Origin: Gallibacterium melopsittaci
Lineage (GTDB): Bacteria; Pseudomonadota; Gammaproteobacteria; Enterobacterales; Pasteurellaceae
NCBI RefSeq assembly: GCF_042433085.1
Contig: NZ_JBHLWA010000001.1
Location: 62,001 to 126,000, forward strand
Reading direction: 5' to 3'
DNA length: 64,000 nucleotides
Part shown: positions 10,211 through 20,979 of the stretch, piece by piece
Position numbering within the stretch: the stretch's first letter is position 1
Layout: each line of letters begins with the position of its first letter
Translations under genes and position numbers: made by a program
Notes under the pieces: generated by a model
The model's database searches: none
Told to the model about the DNA's origin: nothing
The model's input: the letters and a program-made list of their open reading frames with translations, nothing else

Positions 10211-10288
10211 GCTTGCTAACATTATATAAATTAGCATTTATTGTATTCTTAACTAAGTTTAGATTTAGGTTTCGCCCTAAAGGTCGAC

Positions 10289-10433
10289 TTCATTTTTTTG
10301 CTCGTGCAAAAAAACGAAGCAAAAAAAGCACGCCCTAGTGCCTTGCTATTTCCTCATTCCGTCAAGATTTTCCGGGCGGCAAAAAACTGATATTTTTCTG
10401 CGAAAAATTAGACGTTTTTTGCCTGAAAATCTT
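10289..10433. repeat. Intergenic compound inverted repeats (metG-rsmC gap)
   Basis: The 393-bp gap 10164-10556 has no convincing gene. It holds two strong dyads. At 10289-10318, TTTTTTTGC/GCAAAAAAA pairs around TCGT. At 10365-10432, AGATTTTC and GGCAAAAAAC pair with GTTTTTTGCC and GAAAATCT around an inner ATTTTTC/GAAAAAT hairpin. Short ORFs across it (67-68 aa) look like translated repeat. It resembles a dispersed intergenic repeat, but copies elsewhere cannot be checked from one window. Confidence 0.5.
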
Positions 10434-10556
10434 TCCTGCATTCGGGCAAGACACAAGGGGATTTTTAGCATTTATAGAGATTTATTCTTGAAGTTAGGTT
10501 TGTTAGTAGTTTACCCATTTTTTATTTTAATCAAGAAAATATAGAGGAAATATCCC

Positions 10557-11558
10557 GTGATACTCACCCCAGAAAGCCAAGTATTAGCTCGCCATTTAGA
10601 TCTATTTACTGATAAAAAAGTACTTTTTCTCGGCAATGTACAAGATGATTTTCCTGCGACTTGCCAACAAACTGCACGTGAAGTGCGAGTGGTGAGTAGT
10701 TATTTCGATTATGTACAACGTGCAAAATTAACCCCTATTTTTGCCCTAGAAGCCGAATATCAAGCAGAAGATTTGATCGTCTTTTATTGGGGTAAAAATA
10801 AACAAGAGTGCCAATTTCAACTACAACAGATGTTGTCGCAAGTCCCAATCGGTCAATCAGTATTGATTGTGGGAGAAAATCGAGGCGGTGTGCGTTCTGC
10901 AGAAACGTTCTGTGAAAAATGGGGAAATATTGCCAAAATTGATTCGGCTCGCCGTTGCGGTTTATACCATTTTGAACTACAACAAGCCCCTGATTTTCGG
11001 TTAGCTGAGTGGTGGAGAGAATATACCTTAGCAAAATATGCTGATTTAACGGTTTGTTCGTTACCAGGGGTGTTTAGTGCTACTGAATTGGATCAAGGAA
11101 CAGCACTGCTATTGAGTACGTTACAACAACCAATTCAAGGCAATGTACTGGATGTTGGATGTGGGGCAGGTGTAATTGGTGCTTATTTGAAACAACAAAA
11201 TCCAACGATTGAATTAACGATGACGGATATTCATGCGATGGCACTAGCATCTGCACAACAAACATTAGCTAAAAATCATTTAGCAGGAAATGTGATTGCA
11301 AGTAATGTATTTTCTGCCATTCCACAAAAGTTTAATTTGATTGTATCTAATCCACCATTTCATGCAGGAATTGATACCGCATATGATGCGGTAGAAACGT
11401 TAATTCGTGAAGCGAAAGCACATCTATATAAAGGCGGTGAATTGCGTATTGTAGCTAATGCGTTTTTACCTTATCCAGATGTGTTAGATCGTTATTTTGG
11501 TAGTCATCAAGTATTAGCGAAAACAGGGAAGTTTAAGGTTTATCGAGTGATTAATTAG
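10557..11558 (+). CDS. rsmC: 16S rRNA m2G1207 methyltransferase RsmC
   Basis: 333 aa with a GTG start preceded by GAGGAAA. The N-terminal half is the degenerate pseudo-catalytic domain of RsmC. The C-terminal half has the SAM motif VLDVGCGAGVIGA (near residue 198) and the catalytic SNPPFHAG (near 262). It methylates G1207 of 16S rRNA in the small subunit. It is closed by its own terminator. Confidence 0.95.
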   Translation: MILTPESQVLARHLDLFTDKKVLFLGNVQDDFPATCQQTAREVRVVSSYFDYVQRAKLTPIFALEAEYQAEDLIVFYWGKNKQECQFQLQQMLSQVPIGQSVLIVGENRGGVRSAETFCEKWGNIAKIDSARRCGLYHFELQQAPDFRLAEWWREYTLAKYADLTVCSLPGVFSATELDQGTALLLSTLQQPIQGNVLDVGCGAGVIGAYLKQQNPTIELTMTDIHAMALASAQQTLAKNHLAGNVIASNVFSAIPQKFNLIVSNPPFHAGIDTAYDAVETLIREAKAHLYKGGELRIVANAFLPYPDVLDRYFGSHQVLAKTGKFKVYRVIN

Positions 11559-11600
11559 ATAAAGAAATTGGATGCAATGTATCCGATTTATAAGTAGAAA

Positions 11601-11626
11601 AGTACCTATTAATAGGTACTTTTTTA
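11601..11626 (+). terminator. Terminator after rsmC
   Basis: AGTACCTATT/AATAGGTACT stem with a T6 tail. Confidence 0.9.
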
Positions 11627-11664
11627 TAATAATAACTTATTGAATTACTTAAAATAAATTAAAT

Positions 11665-11675
11665 CCCCCCCCCCC
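11665..11675. repeat. Poly-C tract (11 C) upstream of the autotransporter
   Basis: Eleven consecutive C residues lie 115 bp before the autotransporter ATG. A TAAAAT -10-like box (11698-11703) sits 22 bp downstream with no good -35, so the tract abuts the expected -35 position. Length change by slippage could alter promoter strength. The tract is seen; the promoter role is inferred. Confidence 0.6.
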
Positions 11676-11789
11676 TAGTAATTTCTTGAAAATCTGTTAA
11701 AATCGCGCGCCAATGTCAACAATTGTAAAAATTAACTTACAGCAACATTTAAATAACATTTATTTTTCATTTTCTTTAAGGGTATCTAT

Positions 11790-14700
11790 ATGAACAAAAT
11801 TTATCGTGTAGTATGGAATAGCGCTTTAGGGCTTTGGCAGTGTGTTTCGGAACTCGCAACTGCAAAAGGTAAAAGCAAATCGCAAACCTCAACCTCGCAA
11901 AATGTGATGGGGGGGGGTACAGCACTAATCATTCTTCTTCTTTCAAATTAGCCTTTCTTCCTTTAGCAGTAAGTCTGCTAACTCTTCCTTCTATTAGCTG
12001 GGCAAGTATTACATCGAAAACTGATTTAATAAGCCAATCGACAGGCTCAGTTTCTACTCAGATATTTTCAAATAACGGTAAAATTGCCTTTAGCGGCACC
12101 ATTGATATTACTGGAGAGACAAGAAGCACAGCCGATGCTACAGCCACAATGTTTAGAGAAGCGGGATATGGTGTGGTATCAGAGGATGCAAACTATACTA
12201 AATATGGCAAAGATATTTATGTAGGCGCTAATAATAAAGCAGGGATATTGAATATTTCAGGTTCTACGTTGGTTTTTGGCGGTGATTTTGGGCTGTCTAA
12301 TAATAATAATACGGGTTATCAATCAAAGCCTTCTCCTTTGTCTATGGGGGATTCAACTGTAAACATTACCGGTTCCACCGTAACCACTGAAGGGAGTTTC
12401 AGAATCGGTGGTAGTTATAAAAGATCTGAGGGTGAAGCATATAAAAATGCAACGGTCAATATTGAAGGCTCTACTGTAAATGTTAAAGGCAATGGTCTTT
12501 ATTTTGTTGCTGCGCCTGCAAGTCAGAGTGGTAATGCCGGTGGTGATGTCACTTTGACTATGAATGATGGTGCACATGTAAAACTTCAACAAATGTATAT
12601 TGGCAATGGTATCACGGGAGCATATACTGGGACGACTGCGATTACGTTAAAACAAGGCTCTGTTATTGAATTTACGGGTATGCGGGGCGGTTCTGAGGCA
12701 ACAGGTAGCTGGAACGGTTTTTCAAAACAAAATAACCATGTTAAGGTTAATCTTAACTTGGAAGGTGGTACAATTATTCTAAACAGTAGTGATGCTGATC
12801 GCGTATTGTTCAATAGCTTTAGCGCTACGGATAATATCACGTTAAAAGATGGCACAATGACAACCATCAGCGTAACTTCTCCAAAAGAAGATGTGGATGG
12901 TTTGTTCTACCAAGCGCAACCAAGCGTAACAGGTAATGTTGCTGTTATGAAAGGTACTGGTGGGCTTATCAAAGATGGCAAAGGTACATTGGTTATCAAC
13001 CAAGATAACACCTATTCTGGCGCAACCAATATCGATAAAGGAACATTACAACTCGGTAATGGCGGTACGATTGGTTCTTTAAATGCCGATAGTGTTATTA
13101 CTGTTTCCAATGACGCCAATTTAAAAGTTAATCGTTCTAATACCTATCAAATTGATAACAAAATTTTGGGCGAAGGTAATTTAATACAAGCTGGTAGAGG
13201 TACAACGATTATTACCAATACTGCAAATAATTTCAGTGGTGATACTTCAATCATTGGTGGTGTTTTGCAATTTAATAGTTTGGCATCAATGGGCGCAGGT
13301 GAAACTGATATTTCTACTGGTGTCGGTGCAACTAAAGGGACATTAAAACTCAATTTTGCGGACGCAACTACCTTAGCGCGTGATGTAAATGGTACAGGTA
13401 ATTTTGAAAAATCGGAAGCAGGCGTATTAACACTAAATGGCGATTTGACCCATACAGGGAAAACAACCGTTTCTGGCGGTGAAGTAATTGTTAGCGCAGG
13501 CAAAAAAATCGAAGGCACTAGCGATGTCTTAATCGATAATGGTAGTGATTATGCGACCAACAGCAATGTGGCGAAATTAACCGTTAATGGCTCATTAACT
13601 ACGGCGCAAACTGGCGATGATTCTGGTGATGTCGAAATCAATAACGGTACCTTTACTGTCGCAGCAGGCGGAACCGCAACAGTCGGTAATATTAAAACCA
13701 CTGATGAAGCTGGTGCAGATCAAGCAACGGTTACTGTATTAGGTGAATTAACCACTAATTTAGTGAATGGCGATGTGTTATTCCAAAACTTCAAAAAAGC
13801 CGCTGCAACCGACACTATTACCTTTAATGGCACTTGGAACGCTAATGTCGCCGAAGGTGCAACTGTTAAACAACAAGAAGGCGCAGGCTTTACTGGTACT
13901 GGTACATTTAACAAAGATGGTAAAGGTGAATTAGACTTTACTGCTGATAATACAATTGCCAACGCCAATATTAACGATGGTACGGTGAAAGTTAAGGCAG
14001 GTACAAAATTTAAAACAACTGAAACGTTAACAGTTGGCAATACAAAAGACGGTAAAAATACTGCAATATTAGATAATGCTGGTGTTGTTGAAGCTAAAAA
14101 TATTATTGTAAATTCTGATGGAAATTTAATTAATAGTGGTACAGCTAGAGCAACTAACGACTTAACTGTAGATGGCGGTCAATTAGATTCGAGTGGTACT
14201 ACTGCTGCGAAAAATTTAATAGTGGATAATAACGGTACTGTAAACATTACTGCTGGTAGAGTTGTAGCATCTGTTGGTGCTAAGGTTAACAGTGGCACAG
14301 TAACAGTTGGTTCTGATGGAACATTAAGTGTTGGCACGGGTACCAGCAGTACGGAAAATTTAGAGCTGAACGGCGGTGATCTTAAAGTTGCTGGTACAGT
14401 AAACGCGAAAAATATCATTTCTAATCCTGCTGAAGGTAGTGATATCGATGCCAAAATTGCTATTGATTCCACAGGTAAATTGAATTTGAAACCAGCTAGT
14501 GGCGATACCTTGTTTAACGGTATTGATACCACTCAAGGTGATGAAATTAAAGTTAATGGTGAATTAAATGTGACCGTTGCTGACGGCACTGTGAATCAAG
14601 CAGAAAATGCAGGATTAAGCGGTACAGGTACACTCAATAAAGACGGTGCAGGCGAGTTGGCATTACAAGCGGATAATACGATCGGCACAACCAATGTGAA

Positions 14701-17700
14701 AGACGGCAAAGTCAGTGTTGCGACTGGTAAAACGTTAAACAGTGGTACTGTGAACGTTGGTGATAGCACAGGTAGTGCAGGCAGTGCTGCATTAGATATT
14801 CTTGGTACGCTGGATAATGTAACTAACTTAAATGTGAAAGCAGATGGTAGCGTCAATGTGGGCGATACGACTAACACAGGTACAGTAAATACCGATAATT
14901 TAACTGTAGATGGCGGTACTGTAGATGTGAATAAAGGTACGGTAGGATCTAAAGCAACCAATCTCAACGCGGGTAATGTAACTGTCGATAAAGACGGTAC
15001 CTTAAATGGTGGCGTTGTGAAAGTTGGTGACGGTAATGGTGATGCTGGTACAGCAACCTTAACCAATGAAGGACAAGTGACTGCGTCAAGTGTAACCGTT
15101 GAGAAAGACGGTAATGTCACCAACAATGACGGTAAATTAGATGCAGGTGATGCATTAACCGTAAATGGCGGTACCGTAGATGTGAATAAAGGTACAGTAG
15201 AAGCGGATGCGACCAATATTAACGATGGTACAGTTACGGTTGATAATGGAGCTAAATTAGATGGTGGCGCTATTACCGTTGGTGATGGTGATAGTGATGC
15301 AGCTCAATTAGTGGCTAATGGTGAAGTAACTGCTGACAGTGTTACTGTGAATAAAGATGGTACCTTAAACGTAGGTGATGACACCAATAAGGGTTCATTA
15401 GCTGTAGAAGGTTCAGACGGTTTAGTCGTTAATGGTGGTACTGTAGATGTGAATAACGGTAGTGTAGAGACACCGAAAACTACGATTAACGATGGTGATA
15501 TGACTGTTGTAAAAGAAGGTACCTTAAATGGTGGTGAAATCAAAGTTGGTGACGGTAATGGTGATGCTGGTACTGCAACCTTAACCAATGCAGGACAAGT
15601 GAATGCGTCAAGCGTAACCGTTGAGAAAGACGGCAAAGTCACCAACAATGATGGTACATTAGATGCTGGTGATGCATTAAGCGTAAATGGCGGTACCGTA
15701 GATGTGAATAAAGGTACGGTAGGAGCTAAAGCAACCAATATCAATGATGGTGATGTGACTGTCGCAAAAGACGGTGCCTTAGATGGTGGCGTTGTGAAAG
15801 TTGGTGACGGTAATGGTGATGCTGGTACTGCAACCTTAACCAATGCAGGACAAGTGACTGCGTCAAGCGTAACCGTTGAGAAAGACGGCAACTTAACCAA
15901 CAATGACGGCAAATTAGATGCAGGTGATGCATTAACCGTGAATGGCGGTACCGTAGATGTGAATAAAGGTACGGTAGGAGCTAAAGCAACCAATATCAAT
16001 GATGGTGATGTGACTGTCGCAAAAGACGGTACCTTAAATGGTGGTGAAATCAAAGTTGGTGATGGTAATGGTGATGCAGGTACAGCAACCTTAACCAATG
16101 CAGGACAAGTGACTGCGTCAAGTGTAACCGTTGAGAAAGACAGCAACTTAACCAACAATGACGGCAAATTAGATGCTGGTGATGCATTAAGCGTGAATGG
16201 CGGTACCGTAGATGTGAATAAAGGTACAGTAGAAGCGGATGCAACCAATATTAACGATGGTGCAGTAAACGTTGCAAAAGATGGTACCTTAAATGGTGGC
16301 GATATTACTGTCGGTGATGGTAATGGTACACCAGACTCTGCAAAACTTACTTCATCAGGTACAGTGAATGCGGATACACTTGATGTGAAAAAAGATGGTA
16401 ATTTAACTATCGAAAATGGCGAAGTTACCGCAGCAAATGGTGCAACTGTTAATGGTGGTAATGTTCAAGTAAATCAAGATGGTACGTTAACATCTGGAAC
16501 GTTGCCAAATGACTTGAAAGACTTTGCGGTAAATTCAGGCAATGTACAAATTGACGGTACCTTGAATGCGAAAAATATCACGTCTGATCTAGCACAAGAT
16601 GACAGTGCGGATGATGCGAAGATTAACGTAAGCAAAGATGGCAACCTAAACTTAAAACCAGCTGATGGGGATACACTCTTTAATGGTTTAGATACAAGTA
16701 AAGGTGATGCGATTAATCTTGATGGTGCGTTAAATGTTGATGTTGATGAGGGTACTGTTAGCCAACAAAATACAGCTGACATTACAGGTTCAGGCACATT
16801 GAATAAAGCAGGTGAGGGTGAACTCAAACTTACCGCAGACAATAAAGTCGCTGAAACCAATGTGAATGATGGCACATTAACCATAGCGCAAGGTTCAACC
16901 TTAGACAGCGATAAGATTAATGTTGGTAATAAAGATATTGATGCTGGTTCAAATGATAGTAGCTCACCAGATACCTTAAATATTGAAGGTAAAGTGAATA
17001 CGGATGCCTTAACAGTAAAAGATAATGGTGAAGTTAATCTCGATAATGGTGGTAAATTGACTACCGATAACAATGTTGTGGTTGATGGCGGTGCGTTAAA
17101 CGTGAATAACGGTGAGCTTACTGCAGATAATATCATCACAACTGATACCAATGATGAGAAAGCCTCTAGCGTCAATGTTGGTGCAAATGGCACATTAACC
17201 TTAAATCCAAATGATGGTGATAAACTCTTTGATGGTTTTAATACAACGGCAACAGGTAAAGATGCGATTGAAATTGCAGGTAAATTAAATGTTAACGTTG
17301 CGGATAATACGACCGTCACGCAAGATGTGAACTCACCAATTAATGGTACTGGCGAGTTCAATAAGAATGGTAAAGGAACATTTGATGTGAAAGCCGATAA
17401 TCCATTTAGCGGTGATGTAAATGTGAATGACGGTACATTATACATCTCTAAAGGCGGTAAATTAGGTAATGCCACAGTGAATGTGAAACCAGATGCGACG
17501 TTATCTGTGAATGAAGAAGGTACTTCTTTAGGTAATCTCAATCTTGATGGTACGTTAAAAGTCGTTGCGACACCTGATGGCCATACGAAGATTAATGTTG
17601 CAGGCAATGCAGATATTAGTAACGGTAAACTCTTTACAGATATTGCTGGTAGTAACGAAGAAGATTTGAAAAACGGTAGGTTTGAAAATGTGATTACAGC

Positions 17701-18919
17701 TGGTGGCAATATTATCGGCGATCAATTTGCAAGCTATGATGACAATAGTGCATTGTTTGATTTTGTGCCTTATGTTTCACCAGATAAGAAATCTGTTGGT
17801 TTAACGCCGTATTCTTCTGAAGGAAATAGCTTAGTAGAGATTGCGAACCAATTTGGCTTAGATCGTGCTAGCGGTGCAGCTCGTGCTTTAGATACGAACT
17901 TTAAGAACTCGCCAGCGAATGAATTATCACGTCTGTTCTATACCATTCGTGATAAACAACAAGCTGCAGATGCCTTATTAGCTTCATTACCAACCTTAGC
18001 AGGCGCAAGCAGTCAAGTGATTGCCGATACCAGCAGAGCGTTGGCAGATTTAGCGACGATTTATGATCGTTGTGAAAGTGACTTACTGCAAAAAGATAAA
18101 AATCTTTGGGTAAGAACATTCGGTAGTTTCGGACAACAAAATGCGTATAAAGGGGCAGCAGGTTATAATGACGATACTTATGGCTTTGCGGTTGGTGCAG
18201 AAAAATGTCATCAACAAACCCGTTTAGGTGTAATGATGGGCTATGCGTATGACAATGTTCATAGTCGTGAATCTGTGTCTGATCAAAGCGTGAAAGCGGA
18301 AACTATTCAGTTAGGTGTGTATGGTAATACGCCAGTAAGTTCGTTGATTGATTTAGATTTCCGTGCAGGTATAGGTTATAGCGATGTGAGTACGCAACGT
18401 ACTATCAACTTTGCAAATCGTAGCGCAAAAGCGGATTACGGTAATAAATTGGCGTATGCTGGTTTAGGTGTGAACTTCTCTGCTTATAGCAGCGATAATG
18501 CAGAAATCAAACCATTTGTCCGTATGGATTACCAAGTAGTACGCAATAATCATTACCAAGAAAAAGGCGCTGGTGTATTAAATCTTCAAGCTGACGCAGG
18601 TACAAACCAAGCGTTAGTGAGCAAAGCAGGTATCGCAACACAATTCCGTGTAGCGGATAAAGTATCTGTTGGTGCAAGAGCAGCCGTTGGTTATGACCTC
18701 ATTGGTGAACCAGCAGAAGTTCGCGCAGCCTTTGCAGGCGCACCAGATCTAAAATTCACCACAAAAGGCGCACAACATGGACGTGTGAGCGGTGAAATGG
18801 GAGTAGATATTCGTTATCAAATTACCCCAGCGGCGAGCTTATCATTAAGTTATGATGCTGATGTGCGTAAAGGTTACGTTGAGCATACTCCGACTGTTTC
18901 ATTTAAGATGGCATTTTAA
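11790..18919 (+). CDS. Giant autotransporter adhesin, phase-variable, out of frame here
   Basis: The ATG at 11790 encodes an extended signal peptide region (MNKIYRVVWNSALGLWQC...) that hits a stop at 11949 in this sequence. The 2256-codon body is open in the -1 frame from just after the G-tract. Adding one G (10 G) or removing two (7 G) joins them into about 2376 aa. The joined protein has a second hydrophobic signal segment ending SISWA, a predicted type V secretion signal. The passenger is rich in Gly/Asn/Asp/Thr with AT-type beta-helix repeats and a run of 85-aa repeats. From about residue 1980 of the open body the C-terminus is a 12-strand beta-barrel (starting near LWVRTFGSFGQQ) ending in Phe (SFKMAF), as outer-membrane barrels do. 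Likely role: surface adhesion or aggregation. Not recognised as a named adhesin. Confidence 0.88.
11909..11917 (+). repeat. Poly-G phase-variation tract (9 G) in signal region
   Basis: Nine G residues at codons 40-42 of the autotransporter leader. With 9 the frame stops at 11949; with 8 it reaches TAA four codons after the tract; with 10 or 7 it continues into the passenger. Homopolymer slippage of this kind is a known switch for surface proteins in Pasteurellaceae and Neisseria. Confidence 0.85.
14759..16312 (+). repeat. Tandem repeats, 255-bp (85-aa) unit, in the passenger
   Basis: The motif GGTGAyGGTAATGGTGATGC recurs in exact or varied form at 15026, 15281, 15548, 15803 and 16058, with diverged edges at 14759 and 16313. 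Spacing is 255 bp, or 267 where 12 bp are inserted. Each unit encodes VKVGDGNGDAG, then ASSVTVEKDG, then VNGGTVDVNKG and TNINDG. The units at 15548-16312 are nearly identical, so repeat number can probably change by recombination. Confidence 0.9.
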
Positions 18920-18949
18920 TTAGTCCTCTTAATTGAACATTTATAACTT

Positions 18950-18993
18950 ATCACGCCACTTTCTCCCCTAAATAGAGTGGCGTGATTTTTTTT
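18950..18993 (+). terminator. Terminator after the autotransporter
   Basis: ATCACGCCACT/AGTGGCGTGAT, an 11-bp perfect stem followed by T8. Confidence 0.92.
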
Positions 18994-19061
18994 ACTTACT
19001 GAAAAGTGGTGGCAGTTTTGTTAGAATTTAGCAGATTTTGCAGATGAACAAAGGAGTTGAT

Positions 19062-19910
19062 ATGCAACAAATTATTGAGGTGAATACACAAAATTTGGCT
19101 GAAGTGCTAGAGATGGGAAAAACACAGCCATTAGTCTTTGTCTTTTATGCGGCCACAGACAGTAGTTCACAAAATTTTGTGACAGGATTAGAACGATTAA
19201 CAGAGCAGTATCCGAACCAATTTCTTCTCGCTAAAGTGAATTGTGAAACTGAACAAATGATTGCTGCACAATTCAGAATTCAAGCACTGCCAACCACCTA
19301 TTTATTTAAAGATGGTGCGCCTATTGATGGTTTTCATGGTGTGTTACCAGAACAAGAGTTACAGCAACGTTTAAGCGTTATTTTGCCAAAAGAAGATGAG
19401 ATCAAATTTAATCAAGCATTGGATTATCTGGCTGTTGAGAATTACGAACAAGCATTACCTTTGTTAAAAGAGGCGTGGGAACTTTCTGATAAGAAAAATA
19501 GTGATGTCGCTTTACTTTATGCTGAAACCTATATTGCGATGAAGAAAGTTGAACCAGCACAGGAGATTTTAAAACAGATTCCATTGCAAGATCGTGATAG
19601 CCGTTGGCAAGGATTGCAAGCACAAATTGAGTTATTAATCCAAGCGGCAGATACCCCAGAAATTCAACAATTACAGCAAGATTATCAACGTAATCCAACC
19701 CCTGAAATTGCGATAAAATTAGCAGTACAATTACATCAAGCGAATCGAAACGAAGAAGCGTTAAATTTATTATTGGCGATTTTACAAAAAGATCTCAATG
19801 CAGAAGAGGGCGAGGTAAAACGTCAGTATCTCGCGATTTTGTCGGCAATGGGGAATAGTGATCCATTAACGAATAAATATCGCCGTTTCGTCTATTCATT
19901 GCTTTATTAA
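19062..19910 (+). CDS. ybbN: Thioredoxin-like co-chaperone CnoX/YbbN
   Basis: 282 aa from the ATG at 19062, preceded by AAAGGAG; an in-frame TTG at 19038 precedes that site and is not used. An N-terminal thioredoxin fold (residues 1-110) has SSSQ where thioredoxin has CGPC, so it has no redox disulfide; YbbN proteins commonly lack the full pair. The C-terminal half is TPR-like helices. In E. coli it protects and hands proteins to GroEL and DnaK during oxidative stress. It precedes trxB. Confidence 0.9.
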   Translation: MQQIIEVNTQNLAEVLEMGKTQPLVFVFYAATDSSSQNFVTGLERLTEQYPNQFLLAKVNCETEQMIAAQFRIQALPTTYLFKDGAPIDGFHGVLPEQELQQRLSVILPKEDEIKFNQALDYLAVENYEQALPLLKEAWELSDKKNSDVALLYAETYIAMKKVEPAQEILKQIPLQDRDSRWQGLQAQIELLIQAADTPEIQQLQQDYQRNPTPEIAIKLAVQLHQANRNEEALNLLLAILQKDLNAEEGEVKRQYLAILSAMGNSDPLTNKYRRFVYSLLY

Positions 19911-19952
19911 GTCGTGAAGCAGAATAAATAACAAATTACATCGGAGCAAAAT

Positions 19953-20915
19953 ATGACAAGCAAGCATAGTAAATTATTAATCCTAGGATCAGGCCCTGCA
20001 GGTTATACCGCAGCGATTTATGCGGCACGTGCTAATTTAAAGCCAGTATTAGTAACAGGTTTACAGCAAGGTGGGCAGTTAACAACCACCAATGAAATTG
20101 AAAACTGGCCAGGAGATGCAGGTGAAACAACAGGCCCAGAATTAATGCAGCGAATGCTGGAACACGCAGAAAAATTTGAGGCAGAAATTATTTTCGATCA
20201 TATTAATCAGGTCGATCTCTCTAAGCGTCCTTTTACCCTTTATGGCGATAGTCAAACCTTTACCTGTGATGCGTTGATTATTGCAACGGGGGCTTCAGCG
20301 AAATATCTTGGTTTGCCGTCAGAAGAGGCTTATAAAGGACGTGGTGTGTCAGCTTGCGCAACTTGTGATGGTTTTTTCTATCGCAATAAGCCTGTGGCGG
20401 TAATTGGTGGCGGAAATACGGCAGTGGAAGAGGCATTATATCTTGCGAATATTGCTTCAGAAGTGCATCTTATTCATCGCCGTGATAGCTTCCGTAGTGA
20501 AAAAATCTTATTAGATCGTTTAATGAAGAAAGTCGAAGAGGGCAAGATTGTTTTGCATACTAACCGTACGCTTACCGAAGTGTGTGGCGATAATATGGGG
20601 GTAACGCATTTACAGTTACAAGATACCCAATCTGATTTGCAAGAAAAAGTTGAGGTGGAGGGCGTCTTTATTGCGATCGGACACGCACCAAATACCGATA
20701 TTTTTTCAGGACAATTAGCCTTAAATAACGGCTATATTGTGGTGAAATCAGGATTACAAGGTAATGCGACAGCAACGTCTGTTGAAGGGGTCTTTGCAGC
20801 GGGTGATGTGATGGATCAACATTATCGTCAAGCGATTACTTCTGCTGGCACAGGTTGTATGGCAGCACTAGATGCGGAACGTTATCTTGATGCCTTAGAC
20901 GCTCAAAACGCATAA
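19953..20915 (+). CDS. trxB: Thioredoxin reductase
   Basis: 320 aa flavoprotein. FAD site GSGPAGYTAAIYAAR (residues 10-25), redox centre CATC (near 136), NADPH site GGGNTAVEEA (near 152) and the C-terminal FAD motif FAAGDV. It reduces thioredoxin with NADPH in the cytosol. It lies upstream of cydDC, an arrangement also seen in E. coli. Confidence 0.98.
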   Translation: MTSKHSKLLILGSGPAGYTAAIYAARANLKPVLVTGLQQGGQLTTTNEIENWPGDAGETTGPELMQRMLEHAEKFEAEIIFDHINQVDLSKRPFTLYGDSQTFTCDALIIATGASAKYLGLPSEEAYKGRGVSACATCDGFFYRNKPVAVIGGGNTAVEEALYLANIASEVHLIHRRDSFRSEKILLDRLMKKVEEGKIVLHTNRTLTEVCGDNMGVTHLQLQDTQSDLQEKVEVEGVFIAIGHAPNTDIFSGQLALNNGYIVVKSGLQGNATATSVEGVFAAGDVMDQHYRQAITSAGTGCMAALDAERYLDALDAQNA

Positions 20916-20929
20916 TATTTTAATTCACT

Positions 20930-20954
20930 CCCCTCATTATTGAGGGGATTTTAT
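20930..20954 (+). terminator. Terminator between trxB and cydD
   Basis: CCCCTCA TTAT TGAGGGG followed by ATTTTATT. It could attenuate read-through into cydD, whose start is 26 bp further on. Confidence 0.8.
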
Positions 20955-20979
20955 TGTATTTTTCTCGATTTTTTAGGTT

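Noticed and set aside
10135..10544. Two 67-68-codon ORFs after metG
   Set aside because: They run through inverted repeats and lack ribosome sites; read as intergenic repeat.
14596..17709. Long antisense ORFs (206, 314 and 411 codons) opposite the autotransporter
   Set aside because: They mirror the repetitive passenger, have Pro/Ser/Leu-rich low-complexity translations and no start context. They are by-products of codon bias in the repeats.
19038..19061. Longer ybbN start at TTG 19038
   Set aside because: The AAAGGAG ribosome site lies inside that extension and points to the ATG at 19062.
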